Source: Candidatus Auribacterota bacterium
GTDB lineage: Bacteria; Auribacterota; JAFGBW01; JAFGJP01
Assembly (NCBI GenBank): GCA_016929035.1
Contig: JAFGJP010000153.1
Location: 1-6,836, forward strand
Reading direction: 5' to 3'
Length of the DNA: 6,836 nucleotides
Part shown: positions 1 through 5,598 of the stretch, piece after piece
Numbering within the stretch: position 1 is the stretch's first letter
Layout of the letters: the number at the start of each line of letters is the position of its first letter
Position numbers and translations under genes: made by a program
The notes under the pieces: model-generated
Seen by the model: the letters and a program-made list of their open reading frames with translations, nothing else
Database searches by the model: none
What the model was told of the DNA's origin: nothing

Positions 1-1821
1 AGCGTCATTGATAAGGATGTTCGCGGGCTTGATGTCCCTGTGAACGATTTCCTTCTCGTGAACAGATTGCAGACCCTCTAAAATCTGCTTGAGTACGCGA
101 AGGATTTCCTTTTCCCCCTTTTTCCTTAAAGCAGGGAATTTTTCCGAAAGGTCCTTTCCGACAAAATACTCCATGGCATAATAATAAACGCCCATCTGCT
201 TGTTGAGCTCATAGATCTCGATAATGCTCGGGTGCTTGATGCGCATCATCACCTTGGCTTCTCTCTTGAACCTTATCTTGAAGGTCGGATCTGCCGAGTA
301 CTGAGGGTTGATGACTTTAATGGCGACGATCCTGCCTGTGCCGAGTTCTTTTCCCTTGAAAACAATCGCCATGCCGCCTCTTCCTATTTCACCCAGCACC
401 TGATATTTTCCTATCTTCTGTTTTTCCAGGGGCACAGCAGTCTTGGCTGTCATGACAAGCTTCTGTTCGAACGTCAGCTGCAGATCCATTAGGCTCTTGA
501 GCTTAAGATAGTTATAGCTCAGCGTCACAAAGACTCCAAGAACAATATAAAGCGTGGGCTGGGTAATGCTTAACTTCAGGGCATGGGCATTAAAAAAATA
601 AAACGTCACGCCGACGTAAAGCAGAACAAGGACGGCAACCGCCGGCAGGCTGACATAGGGCTGCCATTTCTTGATAAAAAGAATGGCCGTAAGCATAAGG
701 GCCAGCGAATACAGAAATGTCAGGGTGTCCGGATACTCTGTGACGAACTCTTTAATAAGAAGAGTATTGATGGCATGGAGCCACACGCCCACTCCCGGGA
801 TGATGTCTTCAACGGGCACAGTCTTGGCATCGCCGATACCTGTCTCGGTCATGCCAATAATGCAGATCTTATCCTTAAACAGATTGAGATCGATCAGCGG
901 CTTCTCGCCTTTCAGCATCTGCCCGTAGGAATTGACAACATCGACAAAAGAGTAGTGCTGGAATGAATCCACCCAGCGCCCGGCCCAGTTGACGGTCATC
1001 TGATAGTTCTCATCGACCGGTATCCTGATCTTATTAGAGATCCTGACCTGGCCTTTTTTGATATCCATATCATCTTTGTCAAGGCCCAGGTATTCCATGA
1101 CGATGTTGAGGACCAGGTGCCTGTACAGCTTATCATTGTACTTGATAAAAAGAGGTATCTTCCTGACAGTCCCTTCGCGCCTGTCCACGTTGATAAAACC
1201 TGTTCCCTTAATGACTTCCTCAAAAGGAGGGTAGACGTTCTCTTTCTCCTGGGCTACGAAAAAGCCCTTATCATCAAAAGTGATCTCGTCAAAAACAAAA
1301 TGATAGGGCAGAAAGACATTTCCCGCTTTTCCCATGCTCAGGCGAAACGCTTCATCGTCGAGCTTTGAAAGAACTCCTGAGCGCGAGTATTTGTCATAAA
1401 GCTCATCCAGCTGCGTTTCGTCAAGTGTCTTTCCGGCTTTCTCGAGATAAAGCCTGAACGAAGGAAAATCGATCGTCGAGATTGACGGTTCGGAAAAAAT
1501 AATATCAAAGGCGATGATCTTCGGCCTGAACCGGCTCAAGGCGGAGATCAGGTTTCCGTAATGCCTCCTAGGAATGGGAAAGCGGCTTTTCAGCTGGTCA
1601 AGGGTGTCTTTGGCTATCTCTATGATCACAATGTCAGGGCTCTGCTTCTGCGGACCCCGCGCTCGGAATCTGAGATCCATTGTGTAGTTTTCGATAAAGT
1701 CCGGCAGGTTCAGGAGGGAAAGGATGACGATGCCGACAACAAGAACGAAAACAGCCGTGATCTCCAGGCTGTAGAGTCGGACTTTTTTCTGCAGATCCTC
1801 TTTCCAGCTTTTTTTCGGCAT
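1..1821 (-). CDS. CHASE2-domain transmembrane serine/threonine protein kinase, N-terminal 607 residues (3' end beyond window)
   Basis: Probable membrane receptor kinase: an extracytoplasmic CHASE2 sensor controls a cytoplasmic Ser/Thr kinase. I translated the frame codon by codon from the ATG at 1821 to the edge with no stop. Seen: a short basic N-terminus, a membrane segment at about 19-39, a CHASE2 domain at about 44-360 (MDLRFRARG at 48-56, PDIVIIEIA at 62-70, IIAFDIIFSEPS at 102-113, ICIIGMTETGIGDAKTVPV at about 319-337), then three hydrophobic segments at about 367-384, 388-409 and 417-436. The kinase domain starts near 473: Gly-rich loop GRGGMAIVFKG 480-490, VAIK with K502, probable helix-C Glu E521, and catalytic loop HRDIKPANIL 594-603 (D596, K598, N601). 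It ends at A607, so DFG and the C-lobe are missing from view. Arg before the catalytic Asp makes it an RD kinase, usually activated by activation-loop phosphorylation. CHASE2 carries an extra stretch at about 114-155. No Shine-Dalgarno precedes the ATG, but the frame upstream has no ATG or GTG before a stop at 1885-1887. Ligand and targets are unknown. Confidence 0.93.
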   Translation of the reverse strand, partial: MPKKSWKEDLQKKVRLYSLEITAVFVLVVGIVILSLLNLPDFIENYTMDLRFRARGPQKQSPDIVIIEIAKDTLDQLKSRFPIPRRHYGNLISALSRFRPKIIAFDIIFSEPSISTIDFPSFRLYLEKAGKTLDETQLDELYDKYSRSGVLSKLDDEAFRLSMGKAGNVFLPYHFVFDEITFDDKGFFVAQEKENVYPPFEEVIKGTGFINVDRREGTVRKIPLFIKYNDKLYRHLVLNIVMEYLGLDKDDMDIKKGQVRISNKIRIPVDENYQMTVNWAGRWVDSFQHYSFVDVVNSYGQMLKGEKPLIDLNLFKDKICIIGMTETGIGDAKTVPVEDIIPGVGVWLHAINTLLIKEFVTEYPDTLTFLYSLALMLTAILFIKKWQPYVSLPAVAVLVLLYVGVTFYFFNAHALKLSITQPTLYIVLGVFVTLSYNYLKLKSLMDLQLTFEQKLVMTAKTAVPLEKQKIGKYQVLGEIGRGGMAIVFKGKELGTGRIVAIKVINPQYSADPTFKIRFKREAKVMMRIKHPSIIEIYELNKQMGVYYYAMEYFVGKDLSEKFPALRKKGEKEILRVLKQILEGLQSVHEKEIVHRDIKPANILINDA

Positions 1822-1891
1822 CGTATCTGTATTTAAATTACTTTTAAATATTTTACGCGTTAACTGTGTTACAAATCTGACTTTTTACGTT

Positions 1892-1915
1892 GATTCCTGC
1901 TTTCGCAGAAATGAC
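1892..1915 (-). repeat. Dispersed hairpin repeat, 'CTGCGAAAGCAGGAA' type
   Basis: Read on the minus strand, TTTCTGC-GAAA-GCAGGAA forms a 7-bp stem with one G-U wobble and a GAAA tetraloop, flanked by GTCA and TC. It resembles the TCATTCCTGCGAAAGCAGGAATCC repeat that I recall from intergenic regions of many unrelated bacteria; the family assignment is from memory. It lies in the leader upstream of the CHASE2 kinase gene and has no U-tract, so it is not an intrinsic terminator for minus-strand transcripts. Confidence 0.6.
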
Positions 1916-1932
1916 AACATTTGACGATTTAC

Positions 1933-1955
1933 GGAGTGCTGCACTTTAGTGCTCC
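1933..1955. repeat. Short imperfect inverted repeat (GGAG...CAC TTTA GTG CTCC)
   Basis: GGAG at 1933-1936 and CAC at 1942-1944 pair with GTGCTCC at 1949-1955 around a TTTA loop, leaving a TGCTG bulge. The core GCACT-TT-AGTGC (1941-1952) is itself palindromic, and AGTGCT occurs twice as a direct repeat (1935-1940 and 1948-1953). It lies between the kinase gene and queH beside three other repeat types, which suggests a dispersed intergenic element. On the + strand it is followed by TTATT, too weak a tract to call a terminator. Confidence 0.45.
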
Positions 1956-1964
1956 TTATTCGTT

Positions 1965-1997
1965 ATCCTGTATCTTGTATCTTGAATCCTGTATCTG
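1965..1997. repeat. Heptamer tandem repeat, about 4.7 copies
   Basis: Consecutive 7-nt units read ATCCTGT, ATCTTGT, ATCTTGA, ATCCTGT and a partial ATCTG. On the minus strand this is an ACAGGAT/ACAAGAT array. The units differ at only two or three positions, so this is a genuine short tandem array rather than chance. Its period keeps it in no fixed coding frame and no gene covers it. Copy number could vary between strains by slippage. Confidence 0.75.
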
Positions 1998-2011
1998 TTT
2001 TTTTATCATCT

Positions 2012-2032
2012 GTCCTGAGCCTGTCGAAGGAC
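2012..2032 (-). repeat. Dispersed repeat of the 'CCTTCGACAGGCTCAGGAC' type, 3' of queH
   Basis: The minus-strand sequence runs GTCCT-TCGACAGGCTC-AGGAC, a perfect 5-bp terminal inverted repeat with an 11-nt interior, starting 3 nt after the queH stop codon. From memory, near-identical strings occur in large numbers between genes of many environmental bacteria. It could fold at the 3' end of the queH mRNA and protect it from exonucleases, but no U-tract follows on the minus strand, so it is not a standard intrinsic terminator. Confidence 0.6.
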
Positions 2033-2035
2033 TCC

Positions 2036-2593
2036 TTATTTTTGATTTTTCTTCATGCTGAACTCGCACCCGCAATAATTCTGGCGGTAAAAATGGAATC
2101 CACGGCTCAGCTCAAGGCTCTTTTTAAATCCGTCTTTCTTTTTAAAATTCTCCGGGTAAAATTCAAGGCCGAGCCGCTTCGCCTCTTTTTCACCGATCTC
2201 TTTGATTTTATCAAAATTTTTATGCGGGCTCACGGATAATGTCGTTGTGATAAAAGGAATACCAAGCCTTTTCGCTTCGCGGGCGGTCTCTCTCAGCCTC
2301 ATACCGAAGCAGACATCACACCTCTTCCCGCCTTCCTTCTCCTTTTCCAAGGAAGCCGCCTCTTTCAGCCACTTCTCATGGTCATAAGAAAGAGACAGGA
2401 AGTCGAGATGCATTTCTTCAGACAGGCGCCTGATATCCTGACATCTCTTTTGATGTTCTTCCGTTGGGAAAATGTTGGGATTGTACTCAAAAAGCACGAT
2501 CTCTTCAAAGCCGCATTCTTTCAGCCTCATGACACACCCGGCCCCGCACGTTGCGCAGCAGACATGAAGAAGGATTTTTTTATTATTATTCAT
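2036..2593 (-). CDS. queH: QueH-type epoxyqueuosine reductase
   Basis: Cytoplasmic enzyme for the last step of queuosine synthesis, reducing epoxyqueuosine to queuosine at tRNA position 34. QueH is the cobalamin-independent, non-homologous replacement for QueG. The 185-residue product has the family pattern throughout: LLHVCCATC at 8-16, EYNPNIFP at 36-43, a Cys pair in KRCDVC (C92, C95) followed by F-x-x-RL and TA, TTTLSVSPHKN at 117-126, FKKKDGFKKS at 150-159, and YRQNYCGCEFS at 169-179. The clustered cysteines (12, 13, 16, 92, 95, 174, 176) fit the iron-sulfur/metal site of the family. I chose the ATG at 2593; an in-frame GTG at 2617 would add eight residues encoded by a dispersed repeat and unlike the family. 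No Shine-Dalgarno precedes the ATG, because that repeat occupies the position. No other queuosine gene is in view; a likely private promoter lies upstream. Confidence 0.93.
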   Translation of the reverse strand: MNNNKKILLHVCCATCGAGCVMRLKECGFEEIVLFEYNPNIFPTEEHQKRCQDIRRLSEEMHLDFLSLSYDHEKWLKEAASLEKEKEGGKRCDVCFGMRLRETAREAKRLGIPFITTTLSVSPHKNFDKIKEIGEKEAKRLGLEFYPENFKKKDGFKKSLELSRGFHFYRQNYCGCEFSMKKNQK

Positions 2594-2596
2594 TTC

Positions 2597-2619
2597 GCCA
2601 CAGAGACACAAAGACACAG
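2597..2619 (+). repeat. GCCACAGAGACAC-type dispersed repeat, copy A
   Basis: Begins GCCACAGAGAC and continues with CACAAAGACACAG on the + strand. It matches the inverted copy at 2882-2908: 11 identical bases, then two substitutions and one single-base gap across the rest. It directly abuts the queH start codon (3 bases away) and fills the place where a ribosome-binding site would lie. From memory, similar 'CACAGAGA' strings are widespread between genes in environmental bacterial genomes. Confidence 0.7.
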
Positions 2620-2635
2620 ATGTTTTATTTATTTA

Positions 2636-2650
2636 TCGTTCTGCGAACGA
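2636..2650 (-). promoter_or_regulatory. Perfect 6-bp inverted repeat in queH leader (possible 5' hairpin or operator)
   Basis: TCGTTC-TGC-GAACGA on the + strand, read TCGTTC-GCA-GAACGA in the queH leader. It lies 13-27 nt downstream of the candidate -10 box, so it would fold within about the first 20 nt of the transcript or could act as an operator. No binding protein can be named from the sequence; the symmetry is exact but short. Confidence 0.35.
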
Positions 2651-2662
2651 CTATTAATAAAA

Positions 2663-2691
2663 ATTATATGTTGTATTAATGTTATTGCGAA
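2663..2691 (-). promoter_or_regulatory. Candidate sigma-70-type promoter for queH
   Basis: On the minus strand there is an exact TATAAT -10 box (2663-2668) with TTCGCA at 2686-2691 as a 4-of-6 match to the -35 consensus, separated by exactly 17 bp. Transcription would start near 2656, giving a leader of about 60 nt before the queH ATG. The surrounding DNA is AT-rich, so a chance TATAAT is possible, but the spacing and the position in front of an isolated gene support it. Confidence 0.5.
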
Positions 2692-2733
2692 GAAATATCT
2701 GAAGGAAGAAAAGTTATGGATGGTTTTTTCACT

Positions 2734-2766
2734 GAGATTGCTTCGATGCATAGATTGCCGCAATGA
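2734..2766 (-). repeat. Degraded dispersed repeat, TCATTGCG...CGAAGCAATCTC type
   Basis: The minus strand starts TCATTGCGGCAATC and ends CGAAGCAATCTC, with ATTGC and GCAAT able to pair as a 5-bp stem. The two ends resemble a repeat I recall from many bacterial genomes, in which TCATTGCGA and CGAAGCAATCTC bound a GC-rich hairpin; the middle here is short and divergent. The assignment is by memory of the consensus only. Confidence 0.4.
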
Positions 2767-2849
2767 TGTGTTTTTCAAACGGGTTCGGGCAGCAACGCCC
2801 TTATTTCAAATCTGCTATTATTTTACGGAAAAATTTTTTTGATCTACGC

Positions 2850-2869
2850 GGGCCAGACATGTCTGGCCC
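2850..2869. repeat. 20-bp perfect palindrome between queH and glmU
   Basis: GGGCCAGACATGTCTGGCCC is its own reverse complement over all 20 bases, 39 nt downstream of the glmU stop. Transcribed, it would form a strong GC-rich stem. The following minus-strand bases are GCGTAGATC and then an A-run, so it lacks the U-tract of an intrinsic terminator. It may be a dispersed palindromic repeat, an mRNA 3'-end stabiliser or a protein-binding site. Confidence 0.85.
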
Positions 2870-2881
2870 TTAGAGACTTCC

Positions 2882-2908
2882 CCTCTGTGTTCTCTGAGTC
2901 TCTGTGGC
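2882..2908 (-). repeat. GCCACAGAGAC-type dispersed repeat, copy B, abutting the glmU stop
   Basis: Read on the minus strand it begins GCCACAGAGACTC and ends AACACAGAGG, matching copy A at 2597-2619 in the opposite orientation. Its first base is the last base of the glmU TAG stop codon, so the gene's end and the repeat's start coincide exactly. The two copies enclose 262 bp. Confidence 0.7.
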
Positions 2909-4170
2909 TAACTTGTTCTTTTTACAATCTTTGCCGGGACGCCGACAAGGAGACTGCCGCTGGGTATGACCTGGTTCCGCGTCACGATGGCTCCTGACCC
3001 TGTTTTTACTCTTTTCCCGAGCTTCAGAGGAGCAATGAGGACCGTGTTGCTGCCGATGTAGCACTCGTCGCCGATGACCGTCGGGAACTTGTTTTTCCCG
3101 TCAAAGTTGGCCGTGATGGTGCCGGCGCCGATGTTCGTCTTTCTGCCCACCGTTGCGTCGCCGAGATAAGCGAGGTGCTTGGCCTTTGCTCCGGGCTTGA
3201 CAACGGATTTCTTCACTTCGACAAAATTTCCTATTTCCGCCGTATCCATGATAAGCGCCTGGTTGCGGATATGGGAAAAAGGCCCTATGACGCAGCGGCG
3301 CCCGATGCGTGTTCCGCTTTCGATGATGGTGAACGGCTTGATGACCGTATCACGCCCCACGCGGACATCGCTATCGATAAAAGTCGTCTCCGGGTCTTCT
3401 ATGGTCACGCCCTGCCTCATCAGGGTCCCGCTTTTCCACTTCCAGAGGATTGCCATGAGCCGGCTGAGATCGTTCCGGTTATTGATTCCCTGTATTTCGT
3501 CAGGGTCTGAAACAGAAACAGTGCTGACGGCAAGGCCGCTTTTTTTAAAGAGAGAGATGATGTCCGTTAAATAATATTCTTTCTGCCGGTTAACGTCCCG
3601 GATGCGGGGAAGAAGCTTTTTGAGCGGCTGCGTCCTGAAGACATACACGCCGGCATTGATCTCTTTTATCCGTCCTTCATCGCCCGCCAGATCCTTCTCT
3701 TCCTTGATGCCCAGGATCTCTTTGCTTCTCCTGATGATCCTTCCGTATCCATGGGCGTCGCTTACTTCTCCTGTCAGAAGAGTACAGGACGAACGCGTTC
3801 TTAAAAATTTCCGGATAAGATTTTTGTAGGTATCCCTTGATACAAGAGGCATATCTCCTGACGTGATCAAGACGGAGCTGCCGGCCTGCCTGAGAGCTTT
3901 CAGGGCTTCCCTCACGGCATCGGCTGTGCCTCTTTGTTTTTTCTGAATGACAAAGCGGGAGGAGATACCGATTTTCCCGGCTTCTTTTTTCAGACCTTCG
4001 ATATTGTCCCGCGAGGCAACGGTAATGACCTTCCGGATGCCGGACCGCCTGAGAGACTCATAAACATGCCCTATGACAGTCTTTCCCTGAAGACGATGCA
4101 GGACCTTCGAGACATCTGTTTTCATCCTCTTACTCTGCCCTGCCGCAAGAACGATGGCTGAGAGATTCAA
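2908..4170 (-). CDS. glmU: Bifunctional UDP-N-acetylglucosamine pyrophosphorylase / glucosamine-1-phosphate N-acetyltransferase
   Basis: Cytoplasmic enzyme making UDP-GlcNAc for peptidoglycan and lipopolysaccharide: the C-terminal half acetylates glucosamine-1-phosphate and the N-terminal half adds UMP. N-domain (about 1-228) motifs: LAAGQSKRM 8-16 with K22, QRGTADAV 79-86, GDMPLV 105-110, GYGR 141-144, EINAGVY 170-176, NRQKEYYLTD 194-203 and GINNR 228-232. The left-handed beta-helix (about 250-410) has the acetyltransferase residues expected from E. coli: R302, K320, H332 (catalytic His), Y335, N346, NFDG 355-358 (usually NYDG) and K361. At 420 residues it is shorter than the usual 450-460 and ends in GVPAKIVKRTS, missing the last stretch of the C-terminal arm. 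The start is TTG: the next in-frame Met is M16, inside the nucleotide-binding loop, and an AGGAGG site lies 6 nt upstream. It follows rho by 15 nt and is probably co-transcribed with it. Confidence 0.94.
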   Translation of the reverse strand: MNLSAIVLAAGQSKRMKTDVSKVLHRLQGKTVIGHVYESLRRSGIRKVITVASRDNIEGLKKEAGKIGISSRFVIQKKQRGTADAVREALKALRQAGSSVLITSGDMPLVSRDTYKNLIRKFLRTRSSCTLLTGEVSDAHGYGRIIRRSKEILGIKEEKDLAGDEGRIKEINAGVYVFRTQPLKKLLPRIRDVNRQKEYYLTDIISLFKKSGLAVSTVSVSDPDEIQGINNRNDLSRLMAILWKWKSGTLMRQGVTIEDPETTFIDSDVRVGRDTVIKPFTIIESGTRIGRRCVIGPFSHIRNQALIMDTAEIGNFVEVKKSVVKPGAKAKHLAYLGDATVGRKTNIGAGTITANFDGKNKFPTVIGDECYIGSNTVLIAPLKLGKRVKTGSGAIVTRNQVIPSGSLLVGVPAKIVKRTS

Positions 4171-4176
4171 GTCTTT

Positions 4177-4182
4177 CCTCCT
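4177..4182 (-). promoter_or_regulatory. Shine-Dalgarno site fixing the glmU TTG start
   Basis: AGGAGG on the minus strand, with 6 nt (AAAGAC) to a TTG codon that begins exactly at the conserved GlmU N-terminus. It lies between the rho stop codon and glmU, and it is the main evidence for a non-ATG start. Confidence 0.85.
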
Positions 4183-4185
4183 GTT

Positions 4186-5598
4186 TTACATGGTGTTGAG
4201 TGACATCAGGAATTCAGCATTGCTCGACGTCTTTTTCAGCCTTTCAATGATAAGTTCCATCATCTCCACGGGGTTCATTCCGCTGAGGGCCTTGCGAAGC
4301 ACCCAGATCTTCTTCAGCTCGTCCGGATGAAGCAGGAGCTCTTCCTTGCGGGTTCCGGACCTTTCAATATCCATAGCCGGGAAAATCCTCTTGTCCACCA
4401 GGCGCCTGTCGAGGTTGATCTCCATGTTGCCCGTTCCCTTGAACTCTTCAAAAATGACTTCATCCATGCGGGATCCCGTGTCGATCAGGCATGTGGAGAT
4501 GATCGTGAGGCTGCCGCCTTCCTCGATGTTCCTGGCTGCGCCGAAGAACCTCTTCGGCTTGTGGAGGGCGTGGGCGTCAACGCCTCCTGTGAGTATCTTT
4601 CCGCTGTGCGGCTGCACCGTGTTATAGGCCCTCGCCAGACGCGTCAGGCTGTCAAGGAGAATGACCACATCATACTTGTGCTCGACCAGCCTCTTGGCTT
4701 TCTCGATGACGATCTCCGCGACCTGAATATGCCTTTCCGGCGCTTCGTCAAACGTTGAGCTGATGACCTCTCCCTTGACCGTTCTTTCCATGTCCGTCAC
4801 TTCCTCCGGCCGCTCGTCGATGAGAAGGACAATAAGCTTGACCTCGGGATGATTGCTCGTGATGCTGTTGGCGATCTGCTGAAGGATGATCGTCTTGCCC
4901 GTGCGGGGAGGAGCAACGATCAGCCCCCTTTGCCCTTTCCCGATAGGGGTCAGCATGTCCATGACCCTCATGGAAATATTCTTCGAGTCGTTTTCCAGTA
5001 TAAACCGCGCTTCAGGGTAAAGAGGCGTGAGGTTGTCAAAAAGGATCTTCTCCTTGGCTTTTTCCGGGGACTCGTAGTTGACGGCTTCCACGTGAAGAAG
5101 CGCAAAATATCTCTCTTTTTCCTTGGGCGGCCTGATCTGGCCGGAGACCGTGTCTCCTGTTTTAAGGTCAAAGCGCCTGATCTGCGACGGAGACACATAA
5201 ATATCCTCCGGGCAGGGCAGATAATTGTAATTCGGCGAGCGCAGGAAGCCGAATCCGTCAGGAAGGACTTCCAGAACGCCTTCGCTGAACATGAGCCCGT
5301 CTCTTTCCGAGTTGGATTTCAGGATCTCAAAGATCAGCTCGTGCTTCATTTTGACAGAAATACCCTTGATGTCAAACTCCTTGGCTAATTTACTCAGCTC
5401 GCCCATGGTCATCTGCTGAAGGCGGGCGATGTTGACTCCTGCGCTGTCTTTTTTCATCTGCACCTGGGCGCTCTCGCTCCCGCTTCCCGCAGAGCTCGCC
5501 TCCTCCTGTTTTTCAATCGAAACATCTTCCTTCTTCTCCCTGGCTTCCGCCTCGGGGTGCTTCTTGTCAGATTTTTGTTTGTTACTGACTCTTGGCAT
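4186..5598 (-). CDS. rho: Transcription termination factor Rho
   Basis: Hexameric RNA-dependent ATPase/helicase that binds nascent RNA and releases RNA polymerase. The product is 470 residues; E. coli Rho has 419. Residues 1-55 are a charged, Lys/Glu/Ser-rich extension of low complexity. Then come the helical N-terminal domain at about 57-96 (MTMGELSKLAKEF), a cold-shock-like RNA-binding domain with DGFGFLRS at 114-121, and the RecA-type motor: Walker A GLIVAPPRTGKT 225-236, DERPEEVTDMER 261-272, Walker B VVILLDSLTR 311-320 (D316), the Q-loop region LTGGVDAHALHKPKRFFG 336-353, and RSGTRKEELL 413-422, which holds the arginine-finger region. The Walker A variant PPRTGKT replaces the proteobacterial PPKAGKT. 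The ATG at 5598 has AAGGAG 7 nt upstream; coaE overlaps the first 17 nt, implying translational coupling. No insertion or frameshift is seen. Confidence 0.97.
   Translation of the reverse strand: MPRVSNKQKSDKKHPEAEAREKKEDVSIEKQEEASSAGSGSESAQVQMKKDSAGVNIARLQQMTMGELSKLAKEFDIKGISVKMKHELIFEILKSNSERDGLMFSEGVLEVLPDGFGFLRSPNYNYLPCPEDIYVSPSQIRRFDLKTGDTVSGQIRPPKEKERYFALLHVEAVNYESPEKAKEKILFDNLTPLYPEARFILENDSKNISMRVMDMLTPIGKGQRGLIVAPPRTGKTIILQQIANSITSNHPEVKLIVLLIDERPEEVTDMERTVKGEVISSTFDEAPERHIQVAEIVIEKAKRLVEHKYDVVILLDSLTRLARAYNTVQPHSGKILTGGVDAHALHKPKRFFGAARNIEEGGSLTIISTCLIDTGSRMDEVIFEEFKGTGNMEINLDRRLVDKRIFPAMDIERSGTRKEELLLHPDELKKIWVLRKALSGMNPVEMMELIIERLKKTSSNAEFLMSLNTM

Larger units (their letters stand above)
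2594..2907. other. 314-bp gene-free gap between queH and glmU, filled with repeats
   Basis: I see no credible gene here on either strand. The gap is AT-rich and is bounded by two inverted copies of one dispersed repeat. Inside are a candidate queH promoter, a small hairpin near its presumed start site, a degraded TCATTGCG...CGAAGCAATCTC repeat, a 20-bp perfect palindrome and an AAAAATTTTT tract at about 2829-2838. No clear intrinsic terminator for the glmU transcript is visible: the palindrome has no U-tract directly after it on the minus strand. Confidence 0.75.

Noticed and set aside
1822..1885. Promoter and ribosome-binding site for the CHASE2 kinase gene
   Set aside because: The leader is AT-rich with several loose -10-like strings (TAAAAT, AATATT), but none has a convincing -35 at proper spacing, and no Shine-Dalgarno precedes the ATG.
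1892..2032. CRISPR array
   Set aside because: The repeats here are of different types, and the only tandem array has 7-nt units without spacers; no cas genes are present.
2594..2617. GTG start for queH at 2617
   Set aside because: The extra residues come from a dispersed repeat and precede the normal QueH N-terminus; the ATG at 2593 fits the family.
2620..2660. preQ1 riboswitch in the queH leader
   Set aside because: The only stem (2636-2650) has a 3-nt loop, and I do not find the C-rich loop plus A-rich tail arrangement of preQ1 class I; the A-rich stretch downstream is just AT-rich leader.
2378..2842. Plus-strand open frame of 154 codons across queH and the gap
   Set aside because: Its first part is antisense to well-conserved queH codons and the rest runs through repeats and AT-rich DNA; no ribosome-binding site and no recognisable protein features.
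2829..2869. Intrinsic terminator for glmU made of the 20-bp palindrome
   Set aside because: On the minus strand the stem is followed by GCGTAGATC and then an A-run before any T-run, so no U-tract adjoins the stem.
2870..3064. Minus-strand 64-codon frame overlapping the glmU 3' end
   Set aside because: Out of frame with glmU, which has conserved motifs here; its C-terminal part (TETQRTQRGSL) is translated from the CACAGAG repeat.
4849..5388. Plus-strand 179-codon frame antisense to rho
   Set aside because: A by-product of codon use in rho on the other strand; the composition is Arg/Asp/His-rich without domain pattern.
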